A DNA stretch of 64,000 bases from Sulfurimonas autotrophica DSM 16294 (GTDB taxonomy: Bacteria > Campylobacterota > Campylobacteria > Campylobacterales > Sulfurimonadaceae). Both the position numbers and the translations under genes were made by a program. Below are positions 53,484-62,963 of the stretch, piece by piece (position 1 is the stretch's first letter; every line of letters begins with the position of its first letter). Location of the stretch: assembly GCF_000147355.1 (NCBI RefSeq), contig NC_014506.1, positions 992,001-1,056,000 of the forward strand, read 5' to 3'. The notes under the pieces are model-generated. The model was not told the origin of the DNA, made no database searches, and was given only the letters and a program-made list of their open reading frames with translations.

Positions 53484-56309
53484 ATGAAAAAAAAAGATGT
53501 AATTAAAATCACGGGTGCAAGAGAAAATAATTTAAAAAATATTAATTTAACAATTCCTAAAAATGAGCTTATTGTTATGACAGGTTTAAGCGGTAGCGGT
53601 AAGTCAACCTTGGCTTTTGATACACTCTATGCAGAGGGTCAGCGCCGCTATATGGAATCACTCTCTTCTTATGCAAGACAGTTTTTGGACCGTGTAGGTA
53701 AACCTGATGTCGATAAAATAGAAGGGCTTACACCCGCTATTGCGATTGATCAAAAAACAACGTCAAAAAATCCGCGTTCTACTGTTGGAACGATAACGGA
53801 AATATATGACTATTTTAGACTTTTATATGCCCGTGTAGGTATTCAGTATTGCCATAAATGTGGAAAAAAGATTTCTCAAATGTCGGCTTCTGACATTATC
53901 GGCGAGGTTGCAAAACTCCCAGAGGGTGCAAAACTTGTGCTTATGGCACCGCTTGTGAGAGAAAACAAAGGTGCATATGCAGATTTGATTGAATCTCTTG
54001 TGCATAAAGGTTATGTCAGAGCGCAAATTGACGGTGTAATGGTACGCCTTGATGAAGAGATAGAACTTTCAAAAACTAAAAAGCATACTATTAAGGTCGT
54101 TATAGACAGAGTTATAGTCAAAGAAGAGAACAAAGAGAGAATTGCATCAGATGTTGAAAAAGCGCTCAAAGAGAGCTATGGTGAGCTTGAGATAGAAGTG
54201 CTCAATCATGAAGGATTAAACTGTCCTCAGCATATTCACTACTCTGAGCATAACGCCTGCTTTGATTGTAAAATAAGTTTTGAACCGCTCGAACCTTTGA
54301 GCTTTTCTTTTAACTCTCCTAAAGGAGCCTGCAGTGAGTGTGACGGTTTAGGGATTCGCTATGCACTTGATATTGACAAAATTATTGATTCTGATTTAAG
54401 TATTGAAAAGGGTGCCGTGAAAATCGTTTACGGTTTTAACAAAGGCTACTATTTTACATTTTTAAAAGGTTTTTGTGCGCATAATGACATCGATATTACT
54501 GTGCCATATTCTGAACTGCCGGTATATCAGCAAAAAGCAATACTGCATGGAAATATAGATGAAGTGGAATTTTTGTGGAAAAATCATAAAGTTAAGAGAA
54601 TCTTTCCGGGTATCATCCGTATAGCGTATGATATGTTAAAAGACGAAAAAGAGTTAGCTGATTATATGAGTGAAAAGGTTTGTGATGTTTGTGGTGGACA
54701 CAGGCTTAAAAAAGAGTCTTTGGCGGTAAAAGTAGCCGATACACAAATAGCACAATTGCTTGAAATGCCTATAGCCAAAACCTATGAATTTTTTGCCAAT
54801 GAAGAAAACTTTTCATACTTTGATGCGCAATCGAGAATGATAGCCGAGCCGATACTAAATGAGATAAAAGAGAGACTCTTTTTTCTTTATGATGTAGGAC
54901 TTGGGTATATCACCTTAGGGCGTGATGCAAGAACTATAAGCGGGGGTGAGGCACAAAGAATTCGTATAGCATCGCAAATCGGCTCAGGACTTACCGGTGT
55001 TATGTATGTGTTAGACGAGCCAAGTATTGGACTGCATGAGCGTGATACATTAAAGCTTATCAGAACATTAAGAAGTTTACAGGAAAAAGGCAACAGTGTT
55101 ATAGTCGTTGAACACGATAAAGAGACGATAGAAAATGCCGATTTTATCGTAGATATTGGCAGCGGTGCGGGAAAATTCGGCGGGGAAGTTGTTTTTAGCG
55201 GAACGTTAGAAAAGCTTAAAAAAGCAAAAACTTTAACGGCTGATTATCTTTACGGTCGTAAGAAAATAGAATATTTTTACAGACGCCCTCAAGACAAATG
55301 GATAGAAATTAAAAATGTAACTATCAACAATATTGAGAATTTGAGTGCCAAAATTCCACTAAATAACTTTGTCTGTATCACCGGAGTTAGCGGAAGCGGA
55401 AAAAGTTCACTTATGCTGCAGACTCTACTGCCAACAGCGAGAGAACTGCTTAATCATGCACGCAAAGTCAATAAAGTTGCCGGTGTTGAAATAACTGGAC
55501 TAGAACATGTAGACAAAGTAATATATCTTGATCAAAGCCCAATCGGAAGAACTCCAAGAAGTAACCCTGCAACCTATACAGGTGTTATGGATGAAATTCG
55601 CAACCTCTTTGCGCAAACAAAAGAGAGTCAGATTCGTGGCTATACTGCATCAAGATTCTCGTTTAATGTTAAAGGCGGACGCTGTGAGAAGTGTCAGGGT
55701 GAAGGTGAGAACAAGATTGAGATGCACTTTTTGCCTGATATTATGGTCAAGTGTGATGCCTGTAAAGGACAGCGCTACAATCAGCAGACTTTGGAAGTTT
55801 TTTACAAGGGTAAAACGATTGCGGATGTACTTGCTATGAGCGTGGATGAAGCATTTGAATTTTTCAAACCTATTCCTAAAATACACCAAAAAATGAAAAC
55901 ACTTGTAGATGTTGGACTTGGATATATTACGTTGGGGCAAAATGCCGTAACACTCTCCGGCGGTGAAGCTCAAAGAATCAAACTCTCTAAAGAGTTAAGC
56001 CGCAAAGATACGGGAAAAACTTTGTATATACTTGATGAGCCGACTACGGGTCTGCATTTTGCGGATGTTGACAGACTGACAAATGTACTGCATAAGTTTG
56101 TTGAACTTGGTAACTCTATGCTCATTATCGAACATAACCTTGATATGATAAAAAATGCCGATTATATTATAGATATGGGCCCTGAGGGCGGCAGCGGCGG
56201 CGGGCTGATTATAGCTGAAGGCTCACCGGAAGCGTTGGCAAAAAACCATAAAAAAACAGGTTCTTACACCGGTGAATATCTTGAAAAAGAACTGCTTTTG
56301 CATCAGTGA
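53484..56309 (+). CDS. uvrA: Excinuclease ABC subunit A
   Basis: A 941-residue DNA damage sensor of nucleotide excision repair. Two ABC ATPase modules have Walker A GLSGSGKST and GVSGSGKSS, signature ISGGEAQR and LSGGEAQR, and Walker B in VLDEPSIGLH and ILDEPTTGLH. Three zinc modules contain CHKCGKK, CDVCGGH and CEKCQGEGENK...CDACKGQ. The length and order are standard. A solitary IS3 end lies 14 bases after the stop. Confidence 0.98.
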   Translation: MKKKDVIKITGARENNLKNINLTIPKNELIVMTGLSGSGKSTLAFDTLYAEGQRRYMESLSSYARQFLDRVGKPDVDKIEGLTPAIAIDQKTTSKNPRSTVGTITEIYDYFRLLYARVGIQYCHKCGKKISQMSASDIIGEVAKLPEGAKLVLMAPLVRENKGAYADLIESLVHKGYVRAQIDGVMVRLDEEIELSKTKKHTIKVVIDRVIVKEENKERIASDVEKALKESYGELEIEVLNHEGLNCPQHIHYSEHNACFDCKISFEPLEPLSFSFNSPKGACSECDGLGIRYALDIDKIIDSDLSIEKGAVKIVYGFNKGYYFTFLKGFCAHNDIDITVPYSELPVYQQKAILHGNIDEVEFLWKNHKVKRIFPGIIRIAYDMLKDEKELADYMSEKVCDVCGGHRLKKESLAVKVADTQIAQLLEMPIAKTYEFFANEENFSYFDAQSRMIAEPILNEIKERLFFLYDVGLGYITLGRDARTISGGEAQRIRIASQIGSGLTGVMYVLDEPSIGLHERDTLKLIRTLRSLQEKGNSVIVVEHDKETIENADFIVDIGSGAGKFGGEVVFSGTLEKLKKAKTLTADYLYGRKKIEYFYRRPQDKWIEIKNVTINNIENLSAKIPLNNFVCITGVSGSGKSSLMLQTLLPTARELLNHARKVNKVAGVEITGLEHVDKVIYLDQSPIGRTPRSNPATYTGVMDEIRNLFAQTKESQIRGYTASRFSFNVKGGRCEKCQGEGENKIEMHFLPDIMVKCDACKGQRYNQQTLEVFYKGKTIADVLAMSVDEAFEFFKPIPKIHQKMKTLVDVGLGYITLGQNAVTLSGGEAQRIKLSKELSRKDTGKTLYILDEPTTGLHFADVDRLTNVLHKFVELGNSMLIIEHNLDMIKNADYIIDMGPEGGSGGGLIIAEGSPEALAKNHKKTGSYTGEYLEKELLLHQ

Positions 56310-56322
56310 AAATTTAGCAAAC

Positions 56323-56351
56323 TCTGAGTATGATGTAAGGTTAACATATCA
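56323..56351 (+). repeat. Solitary IS3-family terminal repeat after uvrA
   Basis: TCTGAGTATGATGTAAGGTTAACATATCA matches the right end of the IS copy at 19915-21234 at 26 of 29 bases, same orientation. No transposase lies beside it. It is either a scar of a deleted copy or a short non-autonomous remnant. Confidence 0.8.
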
Positions 56352-56377
56352 GCTTGGAGTATCTATCCTATGTGATG

Positions 56378-57640
56378 CTATAAAAGAATCTTCTCAAAAC
56401 TTTCATTTACTTTTTTCATTACATCATCAATATTTTCACCGCCTTTTACTTCTATAGAAAGATGTGCTGGTTTATATAGTATATTAATTTTATCTGATTT
56501 AACATCTTCTTTTGCAACGCTTATTAAACTTATTTTATTTACTACTTTTTCTACAAGTCCATGCATCTTTTCATCCCGAACCATAACAAATTTATTATGC
56601 CCGTAATAAGCTACAAAAATATTATGCTCATCAAGTTCTTTTTTATTGGTTTTAAATACATGTGCAACATTTTTATCTATAGTGTTTCTGATATCTCGAC
56701 CATACCATTTAACCATTTTATCAATATTCTCAATTCTTATTATGTCAATAATAAAAGTAAAATAATTATCAAGACGGTGTTCAATATCTGCTGTTGCTGC
56801 ATAAACATTTGCCAACCCTGTTTTCGTGTTAATGTTAATAAGTTGTTCCTCGTCGGTAATATCTGTAAAAGATATGACATACTTATCTTCATTATCTACT
56901 TTTTTGTATTTAAGAAGATATATTTTATCTTCCAGCCCTTTTTTCATTATTGCTTTAAAGAGTTCACTATCATGTGATTCAAGTAACTGAGTAAGTTCTA
57001 CATTACTGTTAACATCTATATAGCCTTTATGAATTTCAAACAGTGAGGGCAGACTCTTAACCTCCGTATGGCATGACTCCATACTTTCATATCCTGACAT
57101 CTCTAAAAATTGTTTATTTACCTGTGTCACTATGCCTTTATCTATAATAACAACACCATGTTCTATCATATCAACGATCGTCTGTGTCTCTGCGATCTTG
57201 TCATCTATTTTCTTTTGAAGAATCTGGTTCTGTTTTTTATTATAAATAAATTCACTTATTTTATAGAGTACTACCAAGAATTTCTTATGATTAAATGGTT
57301 TAAGTACAAACTTATCAATTCCGTTATCAATTAATTCTATGAGATATTGTGGTTCATTATAGGCAGAGGTAATTATGATTTTTTGCTCTTCATTGATTTC
57401 TTTAATTTTATGAACCATTTCAATACCGTTCATCTTTGGCATGTTTATATCACTTATAACAATGTCATAAGTTCCGGTCTTATAGAGTGCAAGGCCATCT
57501 TCACCATTATCAGCCAGATCAATTACAGGAAAGAAACGGCTCAAAAAATCATGTATCTCCTCTTGAATATTTTTATCATCTTCTACGTATAATACTTTTA
57601 TATCTGCAGCATATTTTATTAACTTGCTTATTGTAATCAT
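56378..57640 (-). CDS. Response regulator with PAS and degenerate GGDEF domain
   Basis: A 420-residue protein. Residues 5-125 are a receiver domain with VLYVEDD, phospho-acceptor Asp in ISDINMPKMNG, TSAYNE and LKPFN. Residues 160-265 are a PAS domain (VDMIEHGVVIIDKGIV). Residues 275-400 have the outline of GGDEF, but the signature is YGHNKF and the DxLTGLPNR start is NTKTGLANVY, so cyclase activity is unlikely. It may bind cyclic-di-GMP or GTP, or only a partner. I chose the ATG at 57640 with GAGG in front. It is divergent from a histidine kinase gene that probably phosphorylates it. Confidence 0.88.
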   Translation of the reverse strand: MITISKLIKYAADIKVLYVEDDKNIQEEIHDFLSRFFPVIDLADNGEDGLALYKTGTYDIVISDINMPKMNGIEMVHKIKEINEEQKIIITSAYNEPQYLIELIDNGIDKFVLKPFNHKKFLVVLYKISEFIYNKKQNQILQKKIDDKIAETQTIVDMIEHGVVIIDKGIVTQVNKQFLEMSGYESMESCHTEVKSLPSLFEIHKGYIDVNSNVELTQLLESHDSELFKAIMKKGLEDKIYLLKYKKVDNEDKYVISFTDITDEEQLININTKTGLANVYAATADIEHRLDNYFTFIIDIIRIENIDKMVKWYGRDIRNTIDKNVAHVFKTNKKELDEHNIFVAYYGHNKFVMVRDEKMHGLVEKVVNKISLISVAKEDVKSDKINILYKPAHLSIEVKGGENIDDVMKKVNESFEKILL

Positions 57641-57739
57641 ATTCAACCTCATATACAAAAAAGAAAACAGTTTTTCTTTAAATTAAGATAAAACATTATA
57701 TCATAAAGTTGTTTTTATGATAATTGCAAAGGATCTACT

Positions 57740-59563
57740 ATGAATAATTTATTGGAAGTAATGCAACTTTCTAAAGGTATAGTCTTTAAATATTTTTTTA
57801 TTTTTTTATCAGTCATCACTATAGTTGAAATTCTAGTTATGATTTTCTTATATTTTTTCAATTTAAATTCAGTATGGATTGAAGCACCTCTTGATGCGTT
57901 TTTACTATCACTTTTTTCATATCCAATTTTAGTGTTCAGTGCTATAAAACCATTTTTTAAAGAGATGAATAACAGTTTAATGCAAGAGCTAAACTTGCGC
58001 ACAAAAGAACTTAAAAACAGTAGTAAAAAATTGGAGTTTCATCAAAATTATCTTCAAGATATTATTGATGCTATTCCAAATATTATGATTGTAACTGATG
58101 GTCATAATATTGTTAAGGTAAATCGTACAATGTTGAAGTTTACAGGCTTTGATACATTGCAAGCATTCAAACAAAAGCATGAGTGTATCTGTGAGTTTTT
58201 TATAGAAGAGAATAGTTGTCTTATGCCATTTATGGAAGGTCTTATGTGGTTGGATTATATCCTATCAAAACCGGCTAATATACATGAAGTCTCGATGATG
58301 CATAATGATAAAGTACATCGCTTTATTATTCAAGCAAAAACCTTAGATTTTGATGAAACGAATCACTCTGTGGTGACATTTACTGATGTCACAGAGATTG
58401 AAGGAATAAAAAAGCAGTTAAACAGTAGTAATAAAATTCTTTTAGAGAATGAAGAAAAATTTAGAGCTATTACAAACTCTGCACTGGATGCGATTATTAT
58501 GCTTGACAACAGAGGTAAATTAATATTTTGGAATCCAAAAGCTAAAGATATGCTTGGCTATGAGGAAGAGGAAATAATGGGAAAAGATTTTCACAAAATT
58601 GTAGCTCCAAAAGCTTTTCATGAAGCTTCTAAAGTAGCATATGAAAAATTTGCCCGCACAGGAGAGGGAGCGGTTCTTGGTCAAATTTTAGAACTTAGTG
58701 CTATTAAAAAGGGAGGTCACGAGTTTCCTATATCATTAATACTTAGCGGTGTACAGATTGATGGAGAGTGGCATAGTATAGGATTTATGCGTGACATTAC
58801 AGAACGTAATAAACTCCAAGGTGAAATCAAACAAAAAGATGAGATTATGCTGGCTCAGTCACGCCAAGCGGCGATGGGAGATATGATCAGCATGATTGCC
58901 CATCAGTGGAGACAGCCTATCACAGCCATTAGTATGGGGGCACAGAACTTACAGGTAGATATAGAGATGGGTGATATTGACCCTGGTCGATTTGATACTA
59001 AACTGGCAAAAATTGTTGAGCTAACTACATTTTTATCAAAAACTATAGATGACTTTAGAGATTTTCTTAAACCTAACAAAAAACCAGATACTCAAATGCT
59101 CTCAACAATAGTTAAAGGTACTCTTAGTATTGTTGAAAAAAGTCTAGAAAATAATAATATAATTCTAAAACAATCATTGGAAGATGATATAGAAATCACT
59201 ACATTTTCAAATGAAGTGATTCAGGTGTGCATAAATATCATAAATAATGCTAAAGATATTATAAAAATAAAAGAGATGGATAATGGAACTATCTCCTTAA
59301 AGATAAGTCATGATGAAGAGACAGCAACATTTGAAATATGTGATAATGCGGGTGGAATACCAGAAGATATATTACTAAGAATATTTGAACCATATTTTTC
59401 TACTAAAGAGGAAAAAGGTGGTACTGGACTTGGACTTTACATGTCAAAGATGATAGTTCAAGGGCATCTAAAAGGTATTTTAGATGTATATAACAGTGAA
59501 GAAGGTGCCTGCTTTCTTATCTCAGTTCCACTTAAACATGATGAAGAAAAATCAGATGATTGA
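57740..59563 (+). CDS. Membrane PAS sensor histidine kinase
   Basis: A 607-residue kinase. Two membrane helices (about residues 12-34 and 45-65) precede a helical linker, two PAS domains (about 100-225 with IDAIPNIMIVTDG, and 245-365 with ITNSALDAIIMLDNRGKL), the HisKA segment MIAHQWRQPITAISM with phospho-acceptor His near residue 391, and the ATPase domain with N box NIINNAKDII, DNAGGIPE and GGTGLGLYMSK. The HQWRQP form is common in Campylobacterota. Response regulators with similar receivers lie on both sides; the downstream one overlaps by eight bases and is probably its partner. AAAGGA precedes the ATG. Confidence 0.92.
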   Translation: MNNLLEVMQLSKGIVFKYFFIFLSVITIVEILVMIFLYFFNLNSVWIEAPLDAFLLSLFSYPILVFSAIKPFFKEMNNSLMQELNLRTKELKNSSKKLEFHQNYLQDIIDAIPNIMIVTDGHNIVKVNRTMLKFTGFDTLQAFKQKHECICEFFIEENSCLMPFMEGLMWLDYILSKPANIHEVSMMHNDKVHRFIIQAKTLDFDETNHSVVTFTDVTEIEGIKKQLNSSNKILLENEEKFRAITNSALDAIIMLDNRGKLIFWNPKAKDMLGYEEEEIMGKDFHKIVAPKAFHEASKVAYEKFARTGEGAVLGQILELSAIKKGGHEFPISLILSGVQIDGEWHSIGFMRDITERNKLQGEIKQKDEIMLAQSRQAAMGDMISMIAHQWRQPITAISMGAQNLQVDIEMGDIDPGRFDTKLAKIVELTTFLSKTIDDFRDFLKPNKKPDTQMLSTIVKGTLSIVEKSLENNNIILKQSLEDDIEITTFSNEVIQVCINIINNAKDIIKIKEMDNGTISLKISHDEETATFEICDNAGGIPEDILLRIFEPYFSTKEEKGGTGLGLYMSKMIVQGHLKGILDVYNSEEGACFLISVPLKHDEEKSDD

Positions 59564-61250
59564 TTTAAAAAAACTCCAAGAATTTACAGAAGATATGAAA
59601 GTTCTTTATGTAGAGGATGACAAGTTAATCCGTGTAGAGATACAAGAATATCTAGAGAGATTTTTTCCTGTAGTAGATTTGGCAGATAATGGAGAAGAAG
59701 GGTTACAGCTTTATAATAAGGGTAATTATGACTTAGTTATCAGTGATATCAATATGCCAAAAATGAATGGTATTGAGATGTCAAAGGCGATCTTGCAAAA
59801 GAATCCAAATCAGGCTATTATCATCAATTCTGCGTATAATGAAGCGGAGTATCTTTTAGAACTCTTTAATGCAGGGATTGAATACTATGTGCTTAAACCG
59901 GTTAATATTAAACAGTTGGCTAAAATACTTTATAAAATTGCCGAAGCAAATCACAATCAAAAAATAGCTAAGATGTATAAAGACTTAACTGCAGAGAATA
60001 TTGAAGAGACCAAAGGTGATGTTTATATAGATAGTCTAACTGGTCTTAACAACTTATCTTCTTTTATGAACAATATTACTGCGCATGACAGTAGTAAAGT
60101 TGAATTCAATATATTAATATTTCTTGATATTGATAATCTTCAAGGTATTAATGATTTGTATGGAACTGATGCCGGCAATAAAATTATTGTTGATTTTGCA
60201 AATTTTTTAAAGAGTTTTGCTAATGAATTCTCTTATAAAATCTACCATGTGACTGGTGATCAATTCATTTTACTTGATCAAGCTGCTTATATTGATACGG
60301 AAAAGTATGAGGAGGAGTTTAAAAACCTGCAAGAGCAAATAAGACTTTTTAGTGTATATCTTGCTGAAGCGGACAAAAAGATTGATATTAATGCCACAAT
60401 TGGTATGTCACTAGGGCAAGATTACTCATTTGAGCATGCTGATATGGCACTTAAAAGCGCGAAAGAGAATCATCAATCTTATGCAGTATACAATACCTTA
60501 CTTGATACAAAAGAAAAAATGAAGCAAAAAATTGAGTGGCAATATAAAATCATTAAAGCGCTTGAAAATAACCGTATAGTTCCAGTATTTCAACCCATAG
60601 TTGACATCAATGGTGATATTGTCAAGTATGAAGCATTAATGAGATTAGCGGAGCTAGAAAATGGTGAAGAGAAGTTGTATTCTCCTGACCATTTTATGGA
60701 GATTGCGCATCAAAGTAAATATTACAGTGCAATTTCATGTATGATGATTTATACAGTACTTGATTCTTTTAAAACACATGAACATACTATCTCTATAAAT
60801 TTGTCATATACAGATATCCAAAATAAAACATTTATGAATAGTATCTATAATAGAATAAAAGAGGAAAAAATAGGTAATAGAATTATTGTTGAAATTCTTG
60901 AGAGTGAGAATATTCAAGATTATCAAATATTAAAAGACAGTATTTTGAAATTCCGTAAACTTGGTGTAAAAATTGCAATTGATGATTTTGGTAGTGGTTA
61001 TTCAAATTATAAACAAATTTTAGAGATTAATCCTGAATATATAAAGATAGATGAAAGCCTTGTTAAAAATATAGATGTAGACTCACATGCGTTTATTTTA
61101 ACAAAGTCTATCGCTTCATTTTTTCATGAGCTCGATGCTACAATAATTGCTGAACATGTGCATAACAAAGAGATTTATGATATTTTGAAAAAATTTGAGG
61201 TTGATCAGTTCCAGGGTTATTATTTTTACGAACCAATGAGAAATATATAG
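59556..61250 (+). CDS. Response regulator with degenerate GGDEF and EAL domain
   Basis: A protein of 564 residues. The receiver domain (residues 5-125: VLYVEDD, ISDINMPKMNG, NSAYNE, LKPVN) is closely similar to the one encoded at 56378-57640. The GGDEF domain (160-310) has IDSLTGLNNLSSF but TGDQF at the signature, so it is likely inactive. The EAL domain (330-560) has YEALMRL, the metal residues in NLSYTDIQ, DDFGSGYSNY and AEHVH in place of AEGVE, and is probably a phosphodiesterase. I start it at 59556, overlapping the kinase stop by eight bases; ATG at 59538 or 59541 is also possible. The kinase should control cyclic-di-GMP breakdown here. Confidence 0.9.
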   Translation: MIDLKKLQEFTEDMKVLYVEDDKLIRVEIQEYLERFFPVVDLADNGEEGLQLYNKGNYDLVISDINMPKMNGIEMSKAILQKNPNQAIIINSAYNEAEYLLELFNAGIEYYVLKPVNIKQLAKILYKIAEANHNQKIAKMYKDLTAENIEETKGDVYIDSLTGLNNLSSFMNNITAHDSSKVEFNILIFLDIDNLQGINDLYGTDAGNKIIVDFANFLKSFANEFSYKIYHVTGDQFILLDQAAYIDTEKYEEEFKNLQEQIRLFSVYLAEADKKIDINATIGMSLGQDYSFEHADMALKSAKENHQSYAVYNTLLDTKEKMKQKIEWQYKIIKALENNRIVPVFQPIVDINGDIVKYEALMRLAELENGEEKLYSPDHFMEIAHQSKYYSAISCMMIYTVLDSFKTHEHTISINLSYTDIQNKTFMNSIYNRIKEEKIGNRIIVEILESENIQDYQILKDSILKFRKLGVKIAIDDFGSGYSNYKQILEINPEYIKIDESLVKNIDVDSHAFILTKSIASFFHELDATIIAEHVHNKEIYDILKKFEVDQFQGYYFYEPMRNI

Positions 61251-61287
61251 TTCCGTCATTGTGCTGATAAAGGAGGGGTTTTATTTA

Positions 61288-62850
61288 GTGGTTTATATAT
61301 ATTTTATTTATGGTTTGTCATTTTTTTCATTTGGTCTTGCAGTGTTGCTGTATCCTAAAATGTCGGCTTTTATCAAGCTGGGTGCGCATTTTTGGCTAAT
61401 TGGGGTGTTTGGCATTATTCATGGAATAAGTGAATGGATTGATATGTTTGCATACATTGAGCAGACTAAAACACCAGTGGTTGAAATGGCTAGTTTTGTC
61501 ATTCTACCGCTTTCGTTCCTGTTTTTATTATATTTTGGGCTGATTTCTCTTTCAGAACAAAAAAAAGTATCATATACCCATATTAAATTTGTGGTAGGCA
61601 CTCTTCTTCTGATGTTTGCAGTGTTTTCTTTTCAAAGCGACAACCTCTATCTGGAAGGAAATGTATGGGCACGGTATCTATTTGGTATCCCCGGAATCTT
61701 TCTAACCTCATATGTACTTTTTATGCAAAAAGATGCACAAGGGATTGAAACCCTTATCTCAGCCAAAGTTTACTTATTCATTTTGAGTTTTTCTTTTTTC
61801 TTTTATGGAATTTTTGCAGGAATTGTTGTTCCAAAAGCACCAATATTAATGGCTTCAATTATAAACTACACAACATTTCAAGAATACTTCGGAGTGCCGG
61901 TTCAGGTATTTCGTTCCTTTTGTGGTGTAGTTTCCGCATTTGCTGCTATTGCTTTATTTCAACTCTTGCGACAAAGAACGGAAATGGATATGTTGAAGCT
62001 CTCAAGTGCAATTGAGCATAGTGGAGATAGTGTTGTAATAACAGATAGAAACGGAGTTATTGAATATGTAAATTCTGCATTTGAACAACAAACAGGTTTT
62101 ACAAAAAAAGAGGCAATTGGTAAAAAGCCAAATATTGTAAAATCTGGAAGGCACTCTATTGACTTTTACAGAAATGAATTATGGGCAACTATACTATCTA
62201 AAAATATATTCAGAAGCTATATGTTAAACAAAAAGAAAAATGGTGAGCTTTACCATGAGTACAAAGCAATTGCACCAATTGTTGATGCAAAAGGTAATAT
62301 AAGCTATTTTGTATCAACAGGAAAAGATGTTACCGAGCAGATGTTATTGGAAGAGAAGCTTAGAGAGTTAGCTGCAATTGACAAGTTGACAGGTATCTCA
62401 AACCGTCTTAGATTTGATGAAGTACTTCAATTTTCTATAGATAGGGCGAAACGCTATAAAGTAAATCTGTCAGTCATCTTATTTGATGTAGATAAATTTA
62501 AAAAAGTAAATGATACATATGGGCATCTTTGCGGTGATGATGTTCTAAAAATGATTGCTAAGATTGGGCATGATAGTATCAGAAAAAGTGATTTGATTGC
62601 GCGTTGGGGCGGGGATGAGTTTATCATACTTCAGTCAGACATTCCATCAGATGAAGCACAAATTTTGGTAGAGCGTTTAAGACACAATATAGAATCATAC
62701 AACTTTAAAGATGTTGGAAAAGTTACTGTAAGTTTTGGAGTGACACATTTTAAAGAAGATGATACGAAAGAGTCATTAATAAAGCGAGCGGACGATGCAC
62801 TTTATGAAGCTAAAGAACACGGAAGAAATAGAGTCGAAGTAATAAAATAG
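61288..62850 (+). CDS. Membrane PAS-GGDEF diguanylate cyclase
   Basis: A protein of 520 residues. The N-terminal 225 residues hold about seven helices, a membrane sensor module. A PAS domain follows (about 245-360: IEHSGDSVVITDRNGVI...VSTGKDVTEQM), then a GGDEF domain with DKLTGISNRLRF, FDVDKFKKVNDTYGH, RKSD inhibitory site and intact GGDEF. It is an active cyclase by motifs. I prefer GTG at 61288, behind the strong AAGGAGG at 61270-61276; the longer frame from 61261 contains that signal within its coding region. It follows the EAL response regulator at a short distance. Confidence 0.9.
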   Translation: MVYIYFIYGLSFFSFGLAVLLYPKMSAFIKLGAHFWLIGVFGIIHGISEWIDMFAYIEQTKTPVVEMASFVILPLSFLFLLYFGLISLSEQKKVSYTHIKFVVGTLLLMFAVFSFQSDNLYLEGNVWARYLFGIPGIFLTSYVLFMQKDAQGIETLISAKVYLFILSFSFFFYGIFAGIVVPKAPILMASIINYTTFQEYFGVPVQVFRSFCGVVSAFAAIALFQLLRQRTEMDMLKLSSAIEHSGDSVVITDRNGVIEYVNSAFEQQTGFTKKEAIGKKPNIVKSGRHSIDFYRNELWATILSKNIFRSYMLNKKKNGELYHEYKAIAPIVDAKGNISYFVSTGKDVTEQMLLEEKLRELAAIDKLTGISNRLRFDEVLQFSIDRAKRYKVNLSVILFDVDKFKKVNDTYGHLCGDDVLKMIAKIGHDSIRKSDLIARWGGDEFIILQSDIPSDEAQILVERLRHNIESYNFKDVGKVTVSFGVTHFKEDDTKESLIKRADDALYEAKEHGRNRVEVIK

Positions 62851-62963
62851 ATGTTTTTTCTTCAAATTCGAGAGGTGATAAATTAAACTTTTTGCTGGTC
62901 TCAAAAGAGTTAAAGTTGTATCAAAACAATGAATTAGTGCTATAATTATTTAAAGGAATATAT

